Assembly: GCA_015486075.1 (NCBI GenBank)
Contig: WFSG01000005.1
Span: 186,001 to 250,000 of the forward strand
Reading direction: 5' to 3'
DNA length: 64,000 bases
From: Deltaproteobacteria bacterium
GTDB lineage: Bacteria > Desulfobacterota > Desulfomonilia > UBA1062
Shown here: one piece after another, positions 1 through 7,953 of the stretch
How positions within the stretch are numbered: position 1 is the stretch's first letter
Layout: each line of letters opens with the position of its first letter
Program-made: the position numbers and the translations under genes
Notes under the pieces: generated by a model
What the model was told of the DNA's origin: nothing
The model's input: the letters and a program-made list of their open reading frames with translations, nothing else
Databases searched by the model: none

Positions 1-1
1 G

Positions 2-151
2 GATATACTGACGCTTTTAAACGCCGAGCCTATTAGAATGAACCTATTGAACTCATCCGTGAACATACCTTTTATTATACCTGTGTTTGGAAAGCCTGCC
101 TTGGAAGGTACCTCTTTTAAGGTGGAGGTTAAGAAACTTCATTGGGAGTAA
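2..151 (+). CDS. C-terminal end of an unidentified protein (partial)
   Basis: Frame 2 is open from the left edge for 49 codons and ends in TAA, overlapping the TTG start of the K+ channel gene by 10 bases. The readable tail (ending KVEVKKLHWE) has alternating hydrophobic and charged residues typical of a beta-rich domain, but I do not recognise a family. The overlap suggests co-transcription with the channel gene. It is too short for the ORF track and its start lies outside the window. Confidence 0.5.
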   Translation, partial: DILTLLNAEPIRMNLLNSSVNIPFIIPVFGKPALEGTSFKVEVKKLHWE

Positions 152-1152
152 AATACTCTAGCTTTGTTTACAAACTCAGACCTGTCATTGGTCTGTTGGT
201 ATCCATTCTTATCATAGGGACACTTGGTTTTCATTTCATTGAGAGATGGAATTTTCTAGACTCTTTTTACATGACGTTAATTACTATTACTACTATAGGC
301 TACGGAGAGGTGCACCCGCTTTCAACACTTGGTAGGGTTTTCGATATATGTGTAATATTGCTCGGTGTGGGGACAGCTGCATATGCCTTTGCTGAGATTG
401 CAGGCTTCATAGTAGGCGGAGAGTTGAGGGATTTGCTAGGTAAGAGAAGATTGAACAAGGAGATATCAAAGATGAAGGATCACTATATCATATGCGGTAA
501 TGGTAGAATAGGTGCCCTTGTCTGGTCTGAGCTGAGGGCAAACAAGAAGCCCTTCGTGGTGGTAGACTCAAATCCTAGTGCGCTTGAGTCCCTTTTAACT
601 GAAAATTTACCTTGTATAATTGGTGATGCAACACGCGAGCAGACACTTATAGATGCAGGTATTGAGAAAGCAAAGGGCCTTATAGCCACTGCGACCTCTG
701 ACGTGACAAACGTGTACATAACACTGATTTCAAGAAACCTTAAACCCGATATATTTATTTTGGCCAGGGCAGAGACAGAAGATTCAATCAAAAATCTGAA
801 ACGTGCAGGCGCTGACAAGGTAATATCCCCTTACATACTGGGTGGAAGGCACATGGCTAACCTTTTATTAAAGCCCGCTGTCGTGGATTTCATAGAGCTG
901 GCTGCGGGGTTGCGGGTGGGAATTAATATGGAGGAGTTCAGAGTGGAACAGGGTTCCGAGGTGGAAGGTAAAAGTCTTGTGGATTCTCCGATAAGAAAAA
1001 ATTTGGGGCTTATGGTCGTTGCTATAAAGCGGGCGGACGGAGATATGGTATTTAATCCAAGCGCTGAGTATATACTGGAAAAGGACGATATACTTATTTG
1101 TATGGGTGATAAAGAGGCATTTGGGTCTCTAAGGAGACTCGTAAGTAGGTAG
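142..1152 (+). CDS. Potassium channel protein, two TM segments plus RCK (TrkA-N/TrkA-C)
   Basis: Inner-membrane K+ channel of the Kch/MthK type. A first membrane helix (about residues 14-31) is followed by a pore loop with the K+ selectivity filter TTIGYG (residues 50-55) and a second helix (about 64-88). A cytoplasmic RCK module starts near residue 113 with the nucleotide-binding pattern GNGRIG, and a TrkA-C-like regulatory domain occupies roughly 255-336. The track's start is TTG with a GGTGGAGG ribosome site about 13 bases upstream; the start is therefore less certain than the family. It overlaps the preceding partial gene and is followed after 5 bases by ruvX. Ligand gating by Ca2+ or nucleotide is known for the family but not visible here. 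Confidence 0.9.
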   Translation: MGVKYSSFVYKLRPVIGLLVSILIIGTLGFHFIERWNFLDSFYMTLITITTIGYGEVHPLSTLGRVFDICVILLGVGTAAYAFAEIAGFIVGGELRDLLGKRRLNKEISKMKDHYIICGNGRIGALVWSELRANKKPFVVVDSNPSALESLLTENLPCIIGDATREQTLIDAGIEKAKGLIATATSDVTNVYITLISRNLKPDIFILARAETEDSIKNLKRAGADKVISPYILGGRHMANLLLKPAVVDFIELAAGLRVGINMEEFRVEQGSEVEGKSLVDSPIRKNLGLMVVAIKRADGDMVFNPSAEYILEKDDILICMGDKEAFGSLRRLVSR

Positions 1153-1157
1153 GCGGT

Positions 1158-1571
1158 ATGAGGTTCATGGGAATAGACTACGGTACAAAAAGGATAGGGG
1201 TGGCAATAAGTGACATGGGATGCACAATGGCGCATCCTTTAGAGGTTGTGGAAGTCAAGGCCGATGGATCCTGCATGTCAAGAATAAGGGAGATAGCAAA
1301 TACCTACGAGATAACCCACGTTATCGTTGGCCTTCCTTACAACATGGATGGCAGTATTGGTAATATTGCGAGACAAGTAATTCAGTGGTCAAAGGAACTC
1401 GAGGTTTTTCTAGGATTACCCGTTGAACTATGGGATGAAAGGCTTACAAGTTTTGAAGCAGAAACCGTGATGATGGGTTTTAACGTAAAGCCGAGGAAAC
1501 GAAAAAAGGCTATTGATAAGATTGCTGCTGGTATATTGTTAAAATCATACCTTGATTCGCTTGATCCATGA
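1158..1571 (+). CDS. ruvX: RuvX/YqgF Holliday junction resolvase-like nuclease
   Basis: RNase H-fold protein of the YqgF family, implicated in pre-16S rRNA 5' processing and Holliday junction resolution. The N-terminal strand carries GIDYGTKRIG with the family's first catalytic Asp. DERLTSFEAE and IDKIAAGILLKSYLD supply the remaining acidic positions. At 137 residues it matches the family's usual length. It starts five bases after the channel gene and overlaps mltG by four bases (ATGA), so the three are probably translated from one message. The ruvX-mltG pairing is a recognisable arrangement in many bacteria. Confidence 0.93.
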   Translation: MRFMGIDYGTKRIGVAISDMGCTMAHPLEVVEVKADGSCMSRIREIANTYEITHVIVGLPYNMDGSIGNIARQVIQWSKELEVFLGLPVELWDERLTSFEAETVMMGFNVKPRKRKKAIDKIAAGILLKSYLDSLDP

Positions 1572-2569
1572 GATACCTGAAAAGTATACTTTTTTTCCCG
1601 ATAATTGTATCTATTGTAATAATTATCCTTATACATTACTATGTATTTCTTAGAACCCCGGTAGGACCCCAAAGTCCAGTGAAATTCCATATAAGGGCAG
1701 GCACGCACTCATGGGAGATCTGCAACAGGCTCGAGAAAGATCACATTGTTTCCAATGCCTGGATGTTCATGGCTTCAGCCCTTGTTACCATGAAGATTAG
1801 GAGACTGGAGGCGGGGATGTATGTGTTCGAAGGTAAGCATTACCCGATGGATGTTATGGATATGCTTTTTCATGGTAGAACTGTAAAGTACATTGTAACC
1901 ATCCCCGAAGGTTCTGATGTGTACGATGTGGCAGACAGGCTCAGTGCAAAGGGCCTTGTATCAAGAAAGGGGTTTCTTGATGTGGCGCTTTCACCTAGAA
2001 CTGCAGCATTTTTTGGAATTCATTCCCCAAGCATGGAAGGTTATCTTTTTCCTGACACCTATTTCCTGTCCCCCAATATGACACCGCTCGAAATAGTGGC
2101 CGAGATGGTAAGGAGATTCAGGGAAGTATATACCCCTGATTTTGCCGCAAGGGCAAGTGAACTTGGAATGAGCCAGAATGAGGTCGTCACCTTGGCATCT
2201 ATAATAGAGAAAGAGGCCGTTCTATCCCAAGAGAAGCCTATTATATCATCTGTATTTCATAACAGGTTGAGGTTGGGGATGTTGTTGCAGTCAGACCCGA
2301 CAGCTATATACGGAATAGACGGATTTAACAGGAAAATTTCGAAAAAAGATCTTTTAAGGGATTCCCTATACAATACATACAGACACCCTGGCCTACCACC
2401 AGGGCCAATATGCAATCCTGGGAGAGATAGTATAGTAGCTGCACTATGGCCTGCAAGGACGAAATACCTTTACTTTGTTGCAAAGGGAGAAGGTCGGCAC
2501 TACTTCTCGTCCACACTGAGGCAGCATATGAGGGCCATTGCTAAGATTCGAAGAAAAAATAGCGACTAA
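1568..2569 (+). CDS. mltG: Endolytic murein transglycosylase MltG (YceG-like)
   Basis: Inner-membrane lytic transglycosylase that cleaves nascent peptidoglycan strands and is thought to act as a terminator of glycan synthesis. One N-terminal membrane helix (about residues 7-28) anchors a periplasmic part with a LysM-like region. The catalytic YceG domain has the signature ASIIEKEA, where Glu214 corresponds to the catalytic Glu of the E. coli protein, followed by the QSDPTAIYG motif. The length of 333 residues is normal. The ATG overlaps the ruvX stop. Confidence 0.95.
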   Translation: MRYLKSILFFPIIVSIVIIILIHYYVFLRTPVGPQSPVKFHIRAGTHSWEICNRLEKDHIVSNAWMFMASALVTMKIRRLEAGMYVFEGKHYPMDVMDMLFHGRTVKYIVTIPEGSDVYDVADRLSAKGLVSRKGFLDVALSPRTAAFFGIHSPSMEGYLFPDTYFLSPNMTPLEIVAEMVRRFREVYTPDFAARASELGMSQNEVVTLASIIEKEAVLSQEKPIISSVFHNRLRLGMLLQSDPTAIYGIDGFNRKISKKDLLRDSLYNTYRHPGLPPGPICNPGRDSIVAALWPARTKYLYFVAKGEGRHYFSSTLRQHMRAIAKIRRKNSD

Positions 2570-2703
2570 TCTTATCTGGATTTTTATCGTCTAGGTGTTC
2601 AATCTTGTTTCCATCTGTTCGTATGTCTGCATAATCCGTGAAATCAGGGATCAAGGGTATTTTGCCCTAAAGTCTGTGATTGAGGGATTCGATACATTAT
2701 TAG

Positions 2704-3315
2704 ATGAAGATTAGGTCAGCAGCCATTATTGATGATGACGACAAGGTCTTGGATCTTATCGAATTGGTATTAAAGGAAGAAGGGGTTGAAACAATCAGGC
2801 GTTCAAATACTGCAGAAGAAATCCTTGGTTTGATCAGCGCTGAAGACTTCGACTTCATAATATCAGACCTCATGTTGCCAGGTATGTCCGGCTTAGAGTT
2901 GCTTGATGAAATACATAAAATGGATCGCGATATACCATTCGTTCTTATAACAGGATATGCCTCACTAGATTCTGCCATAGAGGCAATAAACAAGGGGGCC
3001 TTCTACTACATAAAGAAACCATTCAACATAGATGAAATCCGATTTGTCTTAGCCAAGATCTCTATGAACAAAGAAATGATGAACGAGGTCTATAGATTAA
3101 GGCAAGAAAATCAATTGCTAAGGGAACGTCTTGAGGCAAGGGATGGCAACTTACGCATGGAACCTAGGCAAATGGACCAATTTATCAGGATGAGACAGGA
3201 TGCAGATAGGATTTTTGCCACGATTGAGTATCTTGGACGGCTGAAAGATCAGGGCCTTATAACAGATAGCGAGTTCGGCGAGTACAAGGGTAGGCTCCTT
3301 AAAAGGATTATATGA
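2704..3315 (+). CDS. Response regulator, receiver domain plus SHOCT-like tail
   Basis: Cytoplasmic phospho-acceptor protein with a CheY-like receiver domain at residues 5-120. IIDDDDK is the acidic pocket, Asp55 in IISDLMLPG is the likely phosphorylation site, and KKPF carries the conserved Lys. A coiled helix (about 125-150) leads to a short C-terminal SHOCT-like motif (LGRLKDQGLITDSEF) often found in oligomerising proteins. There is no DNA-binding or enzymatic output domain. The ribosome site before the ATG is weak. Its stop overlaps the next response regulator by four bases, so the two are coupled. No histidine kinase lies nearby, so the partner is unknown. Confidence 0.85.
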   Translation: MKIRSAAIIDDDDKVLDLIELVLKEEGVETIRRSNTAEEILGLISAEDFDFIISDLMLPGMSGLELLDEIHKMDRDIPFVLITGYASLDSAIEAINKGAFYYIKKPFNIDEIRFVLAKISMNKEMMNEVYRLRQENQLLRERLEARDGNLRMEPRQMDQFIRMRQDADRIFATIEYLGRLKDQGLITDSEFGEYKGRLLKRII

Positions 3316-4745
3316 TGCAGCAAAAGGTATTGATCGTTGATGATGATGCAGGGATAAGAGATACACTCTCTGACCTGGTGAAACTTCTCGGTTATTCAAC
3401 CTGCACTGCTGAAAACGGTGTTAAGGCGATGGAGTTGTTCGAGGATGGCCCCTACCTTTGCGTATTCACAGATATCATGATGCCCAAGATGACGGGGCTT
3501 GAGCTTATAAAGGAAGTTAAGGCAAGGGACGTCTCTACCCCTGTAGTTGTGATAACTGGGTATGCTTCGGTGGAGATGGCCATTGATGCGATGAAATACG
3601 GTGCCTCTGATTTCATCTCCAAGCCTTTCAAGATGAAGCAGATAGAATTCATACTTAAAAAGGTTGAGAGGGAAAAGAAGTTATTGCAGGAGAACAAAAG
3701 ATTCTCCGAGGAGTTAACCTTGCACAGGCTCATAGACCATCTTTCTGGGCAGTTAGAAAAGTCTGTAGAGGAGATCAGCGCGCTACATGCAATATCTGAA
3801 AAGATAACAAGGCTGAGAGGTGTCAAGGATCTCGTGAATACCATGGTTGACGTTACAGGCGAGATCCTTGATACGGCCAATGTCTACTTTTACCTTTTGG
3901 ATGGTGCAACCGGAAAATTCATTGACCTTGATTCGGGGGGCGTAGTTGAGCTTAACAACGGCATCTTGGAAGGCAACATAGTACGTGGCAGGGTACCAGG
4001 ATCATTTGATGGCCAAGACCTAGAGATCTTGTTCCCGCTGAAGATAGAAGGCCGGCTTTTCGGTGCATTAAGAGTGGTATCTTCCAATGGTCTCGATGGA
4101 ACAAAAGAGGCAAAGCTTTCCTACTTGCTCCAGAGGATAGTTGAGAGGATGGAGAACGTTGTTCTTTACGAGGGACTATACGATAACATCCTGTCAACAC
4201 TCGATAGCATGGCCAAGATACTTGATGCTAGGGATCCTCATACAAGCAGACATTCAACAAGGGTAACAGAGCTCTCCATGAGGATAGGCAAGGCCTTGGG
4301 ATTACCAACCGAAGACCTTGACGTATTGAAAGTCTCAGCATCATTGCATGATATAGGTAAGGTCGGGGTGCCAGACAGGATACTCTTAAAAAAAGGCAAG
4401 CTTACACCTGCAGAGATGGAGATTATTAAAAGGCATCCGGATATAGGTTTTGATATACTTTCTCCTATTATTCCTATGAAGAAGGATGCCAAGATAATAA
4501 GGCATCACCATGAGCGTTACGACGGCAATGGTTACCCACTGGGCCTGAGGGGAGAGGAGATACCGTTTCTTTCCAGGATAATAACACTAGCAGATGCATT
4601 TGATGCAATGACGTCGGACAGGCCTTACAGGAAGGCACTCCCGTATAGCATTGCTCTTCAGGAGATCAAACGATGCAGGGCAACACAGTTTGATCCTGAT
4701 ATCGTTGACGTATTTATGCACAAGGTAATAACACCAAAGATATAA
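3312..4745 (+). CDS. Response regulator with receiver, GAF-like and HD-GYP domains
   Basis: Predicted cyclic-di-GMP phosphodiesterase under phospho-relay control. The receiver domain (residues 4-120) has Asp54 in FTDIMMPKM and the switch Lys in SKPFK. A coiled linker leads to a GAF-like sensory region (about 150-285). The C-terminal HD-GYP domain (about 295-470) contains HDIGK, HHERYDGNGYP and DAFDAMTSDRPYR, so all metal and GYP motifs look intact. It is translationally coupled to the preceding receiver protein. HD-GYP proteins with these motifs hydrolyse c-di-GMP to GMP and influence motility or biofilm. The input signal is not apparent. Confidence 0.92.
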   Translation: MMQQKVLIVDDDAGIRDTLSDLVKLLGYSTCTAENGVKAMELFEDGPYLCVFTDIMMPKMTGLELIKEVKARDVSTPVVVITGYASVEMAIDAMKYGASDFISKPFKMKQIEFILKKVEREKKLLQENKRFSEELTLHRLIDHLSGQLEKSVEEISALHAISEKITRLRGVKDLVNTMVDVTGEILDTANVYFYLLDGATGKFIDLDSGGVVELNNGILEGNIVRGRVPGSFDGQDLEILFPLKIEGRLFGALRVVSSNGLDGTKEAKLSYLLQRIVERMENVVLYEGLYDNILSTLDSMAKILDARDPHTSRHSTRVTELSMRIGKALGLPTEDLDVLKVSASLHDIGKVGVPDRILLKKGKLTPAEMEIIKRHPDIGFDILSPIIPMKKDAKIIRHHHERYDGNGYPLGLRGEEIPFLSRIITLADAFDAMTSDRPYRKALPYSIALQEIKRCRATQFDPDIVDVFMHKVITPKI

Positions 4746-4762
4746 TACGACCTTCGTCCCCT

Positions 4763-5206
4763 TTATTCTCCACCGGTGTTGGCCGTTGTACCAAGATTTG
4801 TCTGGGCTGGCTTAGTTTCCTGTGCCCCCTTTTTCTTTAGTGCCTGGTTTTCCTTCAACATGTTTTCATATGTGATTAGCTTTTGCTTGAGCTGCTGATT
4901 TTCGTGCTGCAATGAGTCTACCCTTGCTTTTAAATCCTTGAGCCTTGACTCTAATTCTACAGGTACTCCTTTTGACTCCTTTTTTAGCACATCGACTTCA
5001 TTTTCAAGTGTGTCAATGGTCTTAAGAAGCGTCTGGTTCTTGTGTTCGATGGTTGCTATGTAGTCTATAGTCTTTGAAAGCATCTCTTTATAGTCTGTGG
5101 GGCCTTTTCTTTGAATACCCCATAGATAATATCCCAGTCCCAGACCAATGGCAAAGACTATTACCGCAAGTACAACAGGGGCTGAAGTAATTTTTTTTTC
5201 ACCCAC
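4763..5206 (-). CDS. Small membrane-anchored coiled-coil protein, function unknown
   Basis: A 147-residue protein with one N-terminal membrane helix (about residues 9-27, PVVLAVIVFAIGLGLGYYLW) followed by a long heptad-rich coiled coil (about 38-125) and a low-complexity Thr/Ala/Gly tail. The start is GTG, supported by a GGAGGC ribosome site on the minus strand. It converges with the HD-GYP gene and is divergent from the glycosyltransferase gene. I do not recognise a family; such architecture is seen in envelope or division-related scaffolds, but that is only analogy. Confidence 0.65.
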   Translation of the reverse strand: MGEKKITSAPVVLAVIVFAIGLGLGYYLWGIQRKGPTDYKEMLSKTIDYIATIEHKNQTLLKTIDTLENEVDVLKKESKGVPVELESRLKDLKARVDSLQHENQQLKQKLITYENMLKENQALKKKGAQETKPAQTNLGTTANTGGE

Positions 5207-5316
5207 CTTTATGCCTCCTCGAAAAATTTCTTTTTTAGTTTTAAGATACCATTACCTTAATTGCTTTCATAGTCAAGGACTTGCTAAAAGATAAAATATG
5301 CCATATCCAATAAGAG

Positions 5317-6288
5317 ATGGATATATTGATTGTAAAACTAGGTGCCCTTGGGGATGTGGTAAACACGTTTCCTCTTGTAGTTAATCTAAAGCAGAGGCTT
5401 GGTGCCAGGATACACTGGCTGGTTGAACCATTGAGCTATCCCTTGGTGGCTGAACATCCATGTGTGGACGAGGTCATTGTCTTTGAAAAAAGACAGTGGT
5501 GGTGGTCATTACCGGGGGTAGCCTATCACTTAATGTCAGACCGCTATGATATCGCATTGGATCTACAAAGAATTTTGAAATCTTCGCTTTTCTGTCTGTT
5601 TGCCAGGGCAGATAGAATTATTGGCTTTGATAAGGACAGATGCAAGGAAATGACCTGGATTTTCCCCTTTGAAAGGATTCCGTCCTCTGATCCAGTGGGA
5701 CACATGGTGTTCCAGTACATGGAGTTTGCAACATATCTCGGGTTGCGTGGGCCAGAGGTAAGATGGGACATACCGGTAAAGGGTGAACCTGGTTTCGACT
5801 TGCCCAGGGATTTCATAATACTTAACATCGGTGCATCAAAGCCAGCAAACCTCTGGCAGGCCGAAAGTTTTGCATCTCTTGCTGGGATCATAGAAAAGAG
5901 ATTGAACGTTTGCACGGTGCTCACCGGTGATGTGCAGGATATTTGCATGGCAGACAGGATAATGTCTTTCTATAAGGGTAACAGTATCGTAAACCTCGTT
6001 GGGAAGACTTCTATACTGGAGCTAAAGGAGGTCCTGTATGCATCCAGGATGGTTGTGAGTTCTGATACAGGACCCATGCACCTTGCGGTTGCACTTGGGA
6101 AACCCGTGATAGGCCTGTTTGGCCCGGCTGATCCTAGGAGAACGGGTCCTTTTAGGGGCCGCGTAGTAAGGCATGCCATTGGATGTTCCCCGTGTAACAA
6201 AAGGGTTTGCTCAGATCCAGTGTGCATGAAGGCCATAAGGCCAGTTGAAGTTTTTGAGGAGATAGAAAGACTATGGTTAGCATCATAA
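5317..6288 (+). CDS. Glycosyltransferase family 9 (ADP-heptose:LPS heptosyltransferase-like)
   Basis: GT-B fold transferase of family 9, which adds heptose to the LPS inner core at the inner face of the cytoplasmic membrane. The N-terminus MDILIVKLGALGDVV is the family signature (acceptor-side Gly-Asp loop). The donor-site half contains LNIGASKPANLW, VLTGD and the strongly conserved SSDTGPMHLAVALGKPVIGLFGPADP. The 323-residue length fits. It overlaps the next gene by 16 bases, so both act in one LPS/core pathway. Whether it is WaaC-, WaaF- or WaaQ-like cannot be decided from sequence alone. Confidence 0.9.
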   Translation: MDILIVKLGALGDVVNTFPLVVNLKQRLGARIHWLVEPLSYPLVAEHPCVDEVIVFEKRQWWWSLPGVAYHLMSDRYDIALDLQRILKSSLFCLFARADRIIGFDKDRCKEMTWIFPFERIPSSDPVGHMVFQYMEFATYLGLRGPEVRWDIPVKGEPGFDLPRDFIILNIGASKPANLWQAESFASLAGIIEKRLNVCTVLTGDVQDICMADRIMSFYKGNSIVNLVGKTSILELKEVLYASRMVVSSDTGPMHLAVALGKPVIGLFGPADPRRTGPFRGRVVRHAIGCSPCNKRVCSDPVCMKAIRPVEVFEEIERLWLAS

Positions 6289-7949
6289 TAGTTTGTCTTG
6301 GTGAGGATGAACTGCTAAGGCAATGCATTGGGTCTATACAAGACCACACTAACAATAGCGATTATGAGATTATAGTGGTTAATAATTCGCCTGATCCTAT
6401 CTCGGGAATGTATGTTGGCCCTGTAAGGGTGATAGAGAACGGCCATAATTTTGGGTTTGCAAGAGCGGTAAATAGGGGCATCCTTAGTTCTAGAGGCGAA
6501 TTTATAATGCTTCTAAATGCCGATACAAGGTTTATATCGGATGTGCTGGGCCCGGTAATGAGGTTTATGAAAGGTCATCCAAGTGCAGGTATTTGCGGTG
6601 TACAGTTAATTTTCCCCGATGGAAGACTGCAGAATTCCATTGATTTAATACCAGGAATAATAAGCCAGGTGATTAATAAATCCCTCCTTAAAATACTTTT
6701 TCCTGGCTCTTATCCCAGCAAGAGATCCAATCTTGATAGGCCCACTAAGGTACCTTCTGTTATAGGTGCGTGCATTATGATAAGAAGATCGGTTTTTGAC
6801 AAGGTAGGGCTTATGGACGAGGGATTCTTTTTTTACCTCGAGGAGACTGACCTTTGCAAGAGGGCGCGAGACAAAGGTTTCGAAGTCTGGCATCTACCAA
6901 GCGTAAGGGTAGTACATCACCAGGGTGCAAGCGCAAGACAACATGATGTGAGAAGAAAAGTAGAGTTCCAACGTTCCATGTACAGGTTTTTCTTAAAGCA
7001 CAGGGGTATTTTTGCTACTTTCCTACTCTACATGTTTACGGTCCTGAAACTTTTGATTGAGGTTGTAACCAATGCGCCTCTTTCTTTTAATTCTGGATCC
7101 AGGGCAAGGCTTAAGAGGTCGTTTTTACTACTAATGTGGCATTTGCTAGGTACACCCAGGGGATGGGGTCTTGAAGATATGAATAGCTTTTACAGGGTAA
7201 TAAAAAAGCGTGGGTACGCTTGGTTTATCAAAGATGGAACTGAGATACTAGAGGGCCTGGAAGATCCAGATGTATTAATTCAGGCAGATAATCTAGAAAC
7301 AGTTGCAAGATCAAGGACAGCCCTTGTGAAAGTAGGGTTTGTGCAGGGGTGTGGGAGTGTTTACATTAAGCAGTACCATTTCAAGGGTGTATTAGATGGC
7401 ATGAAAAATGTCTTCAGAAAGAGTAGGGCCCTGAAATCCTTCGAGGCAGCGATTAAGCTAGAGAATCTTGGTGTGGATACACCAAGGCCTGTTTTCTGTT
7501 GCGAGAGACGCGTTTGCCGTGTCTTGATAAAGTCATTCATAGCCACACAAGCCCTTGATGTACCTGACCTGATTAGTTATGCTCGATCTCAGGCAATGTG
7601 TAGAGGTGATTTTACGCTGGTTGCCTCGTTCGTACGGCGTATGCATGAAATGGGTATACTGAGCGTAGATCTAAAGGGAGATAACATCCTGTTTGACCGT
7701 GAAAAAAGACGGCTTTACCTCATAGACCTTGATAGGTTGAGGAGGAAAAGATTTCTTACATGGCGAGAGATTGCAAAGAACCTGAGCTATCTCTATGCAT
7801 CCTTTGAGAGCGACGTTCCTGGTGGCATGGATACCTGCTTTCTAGACGAGTATCTAAAAGGAAATCCCTACCTTGAGAAAAGGAAAAAAAAGATTTCAGA
7901 AATGATAGATAAGTATACAACTTTGAGATTAGCTCAGAGATACAATTAG
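6273..7949 (+). CDS. Fusion of GT2 glycosyltransferase and LPS-kinase-like (WaaP/Kdo kinase) domain
   Basis: The N-terminal half (about 1-245) is a family 2 glycosyltransferase of the rhamnosyltransferase type. It shows VIENGHNFGFARAVNRG, the DxD-type NADTRF and the ED-like FFYLEETDLCKRAR. A hydrophobic stretch (about 246-266) follows. Residues about 320-558 form a protein-kinase-like LPS sugar kinase domain, with VDLKGDNILF as catalytic loop and LIDLDR as metal-binding DxD equivalent of WaaP. The catalytic loop lacks the usual His before Asp (SVDLKGDN). The reading frame is continuous, so this is a genuine fusion rather than a frameshift. It presumably couples addition and phosphorylation of a core sugar next to the GT9 enzyme. 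Confidence 0.85.
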   Translation: MVSIIIVCLGEDELLRQCIGSIQDHTNNSDYEIIVVNNSPDPISGMYVGPVRVIENGHNFGFARAVNRGILSSRGEFIMLLNADTRFISDVLGPVMRFMKGHPSAGICGVQLIFPDGRLQNSIDLIPGIISQVINKSLLKILFPGSYPSKRSNLDRPTKVPSVIGACIMIRRSVFDKVGLMDEGFFFYLEETDLCKRARDKGFEVWHLPSVRVVHHQGASARQHDVRRKVEFQRSMYRFFLKHRGIFATFLLYMFTVLKLLIEVVTNAPLSFNSGSRARLKRSFLLLMWHLLGTPRGWGLEDMNSFYRVIKKRGYAWFIKDGTEILEGLEDPDVLIQADNLETVARSRTALVKVGFVQGCGSVYIKQYHFKGVLDGMKNVFRKSRALKSFEAAIKLENLGVDTPRPVFCCERRVCRVLIKSFIATQALDVPDLISYARSQAMCRGDFTLVASFVRRMHEMGILSVDLKGDNILFDREKRRLYLIDLDRLRRKRFLTWREIAKNLSYLYASFESDVPGGMDTCFLDEYLKGNPYLEKRKKKISEMIDKYTTLRLAQRYN

Positions 7950-7953
7950 GATA

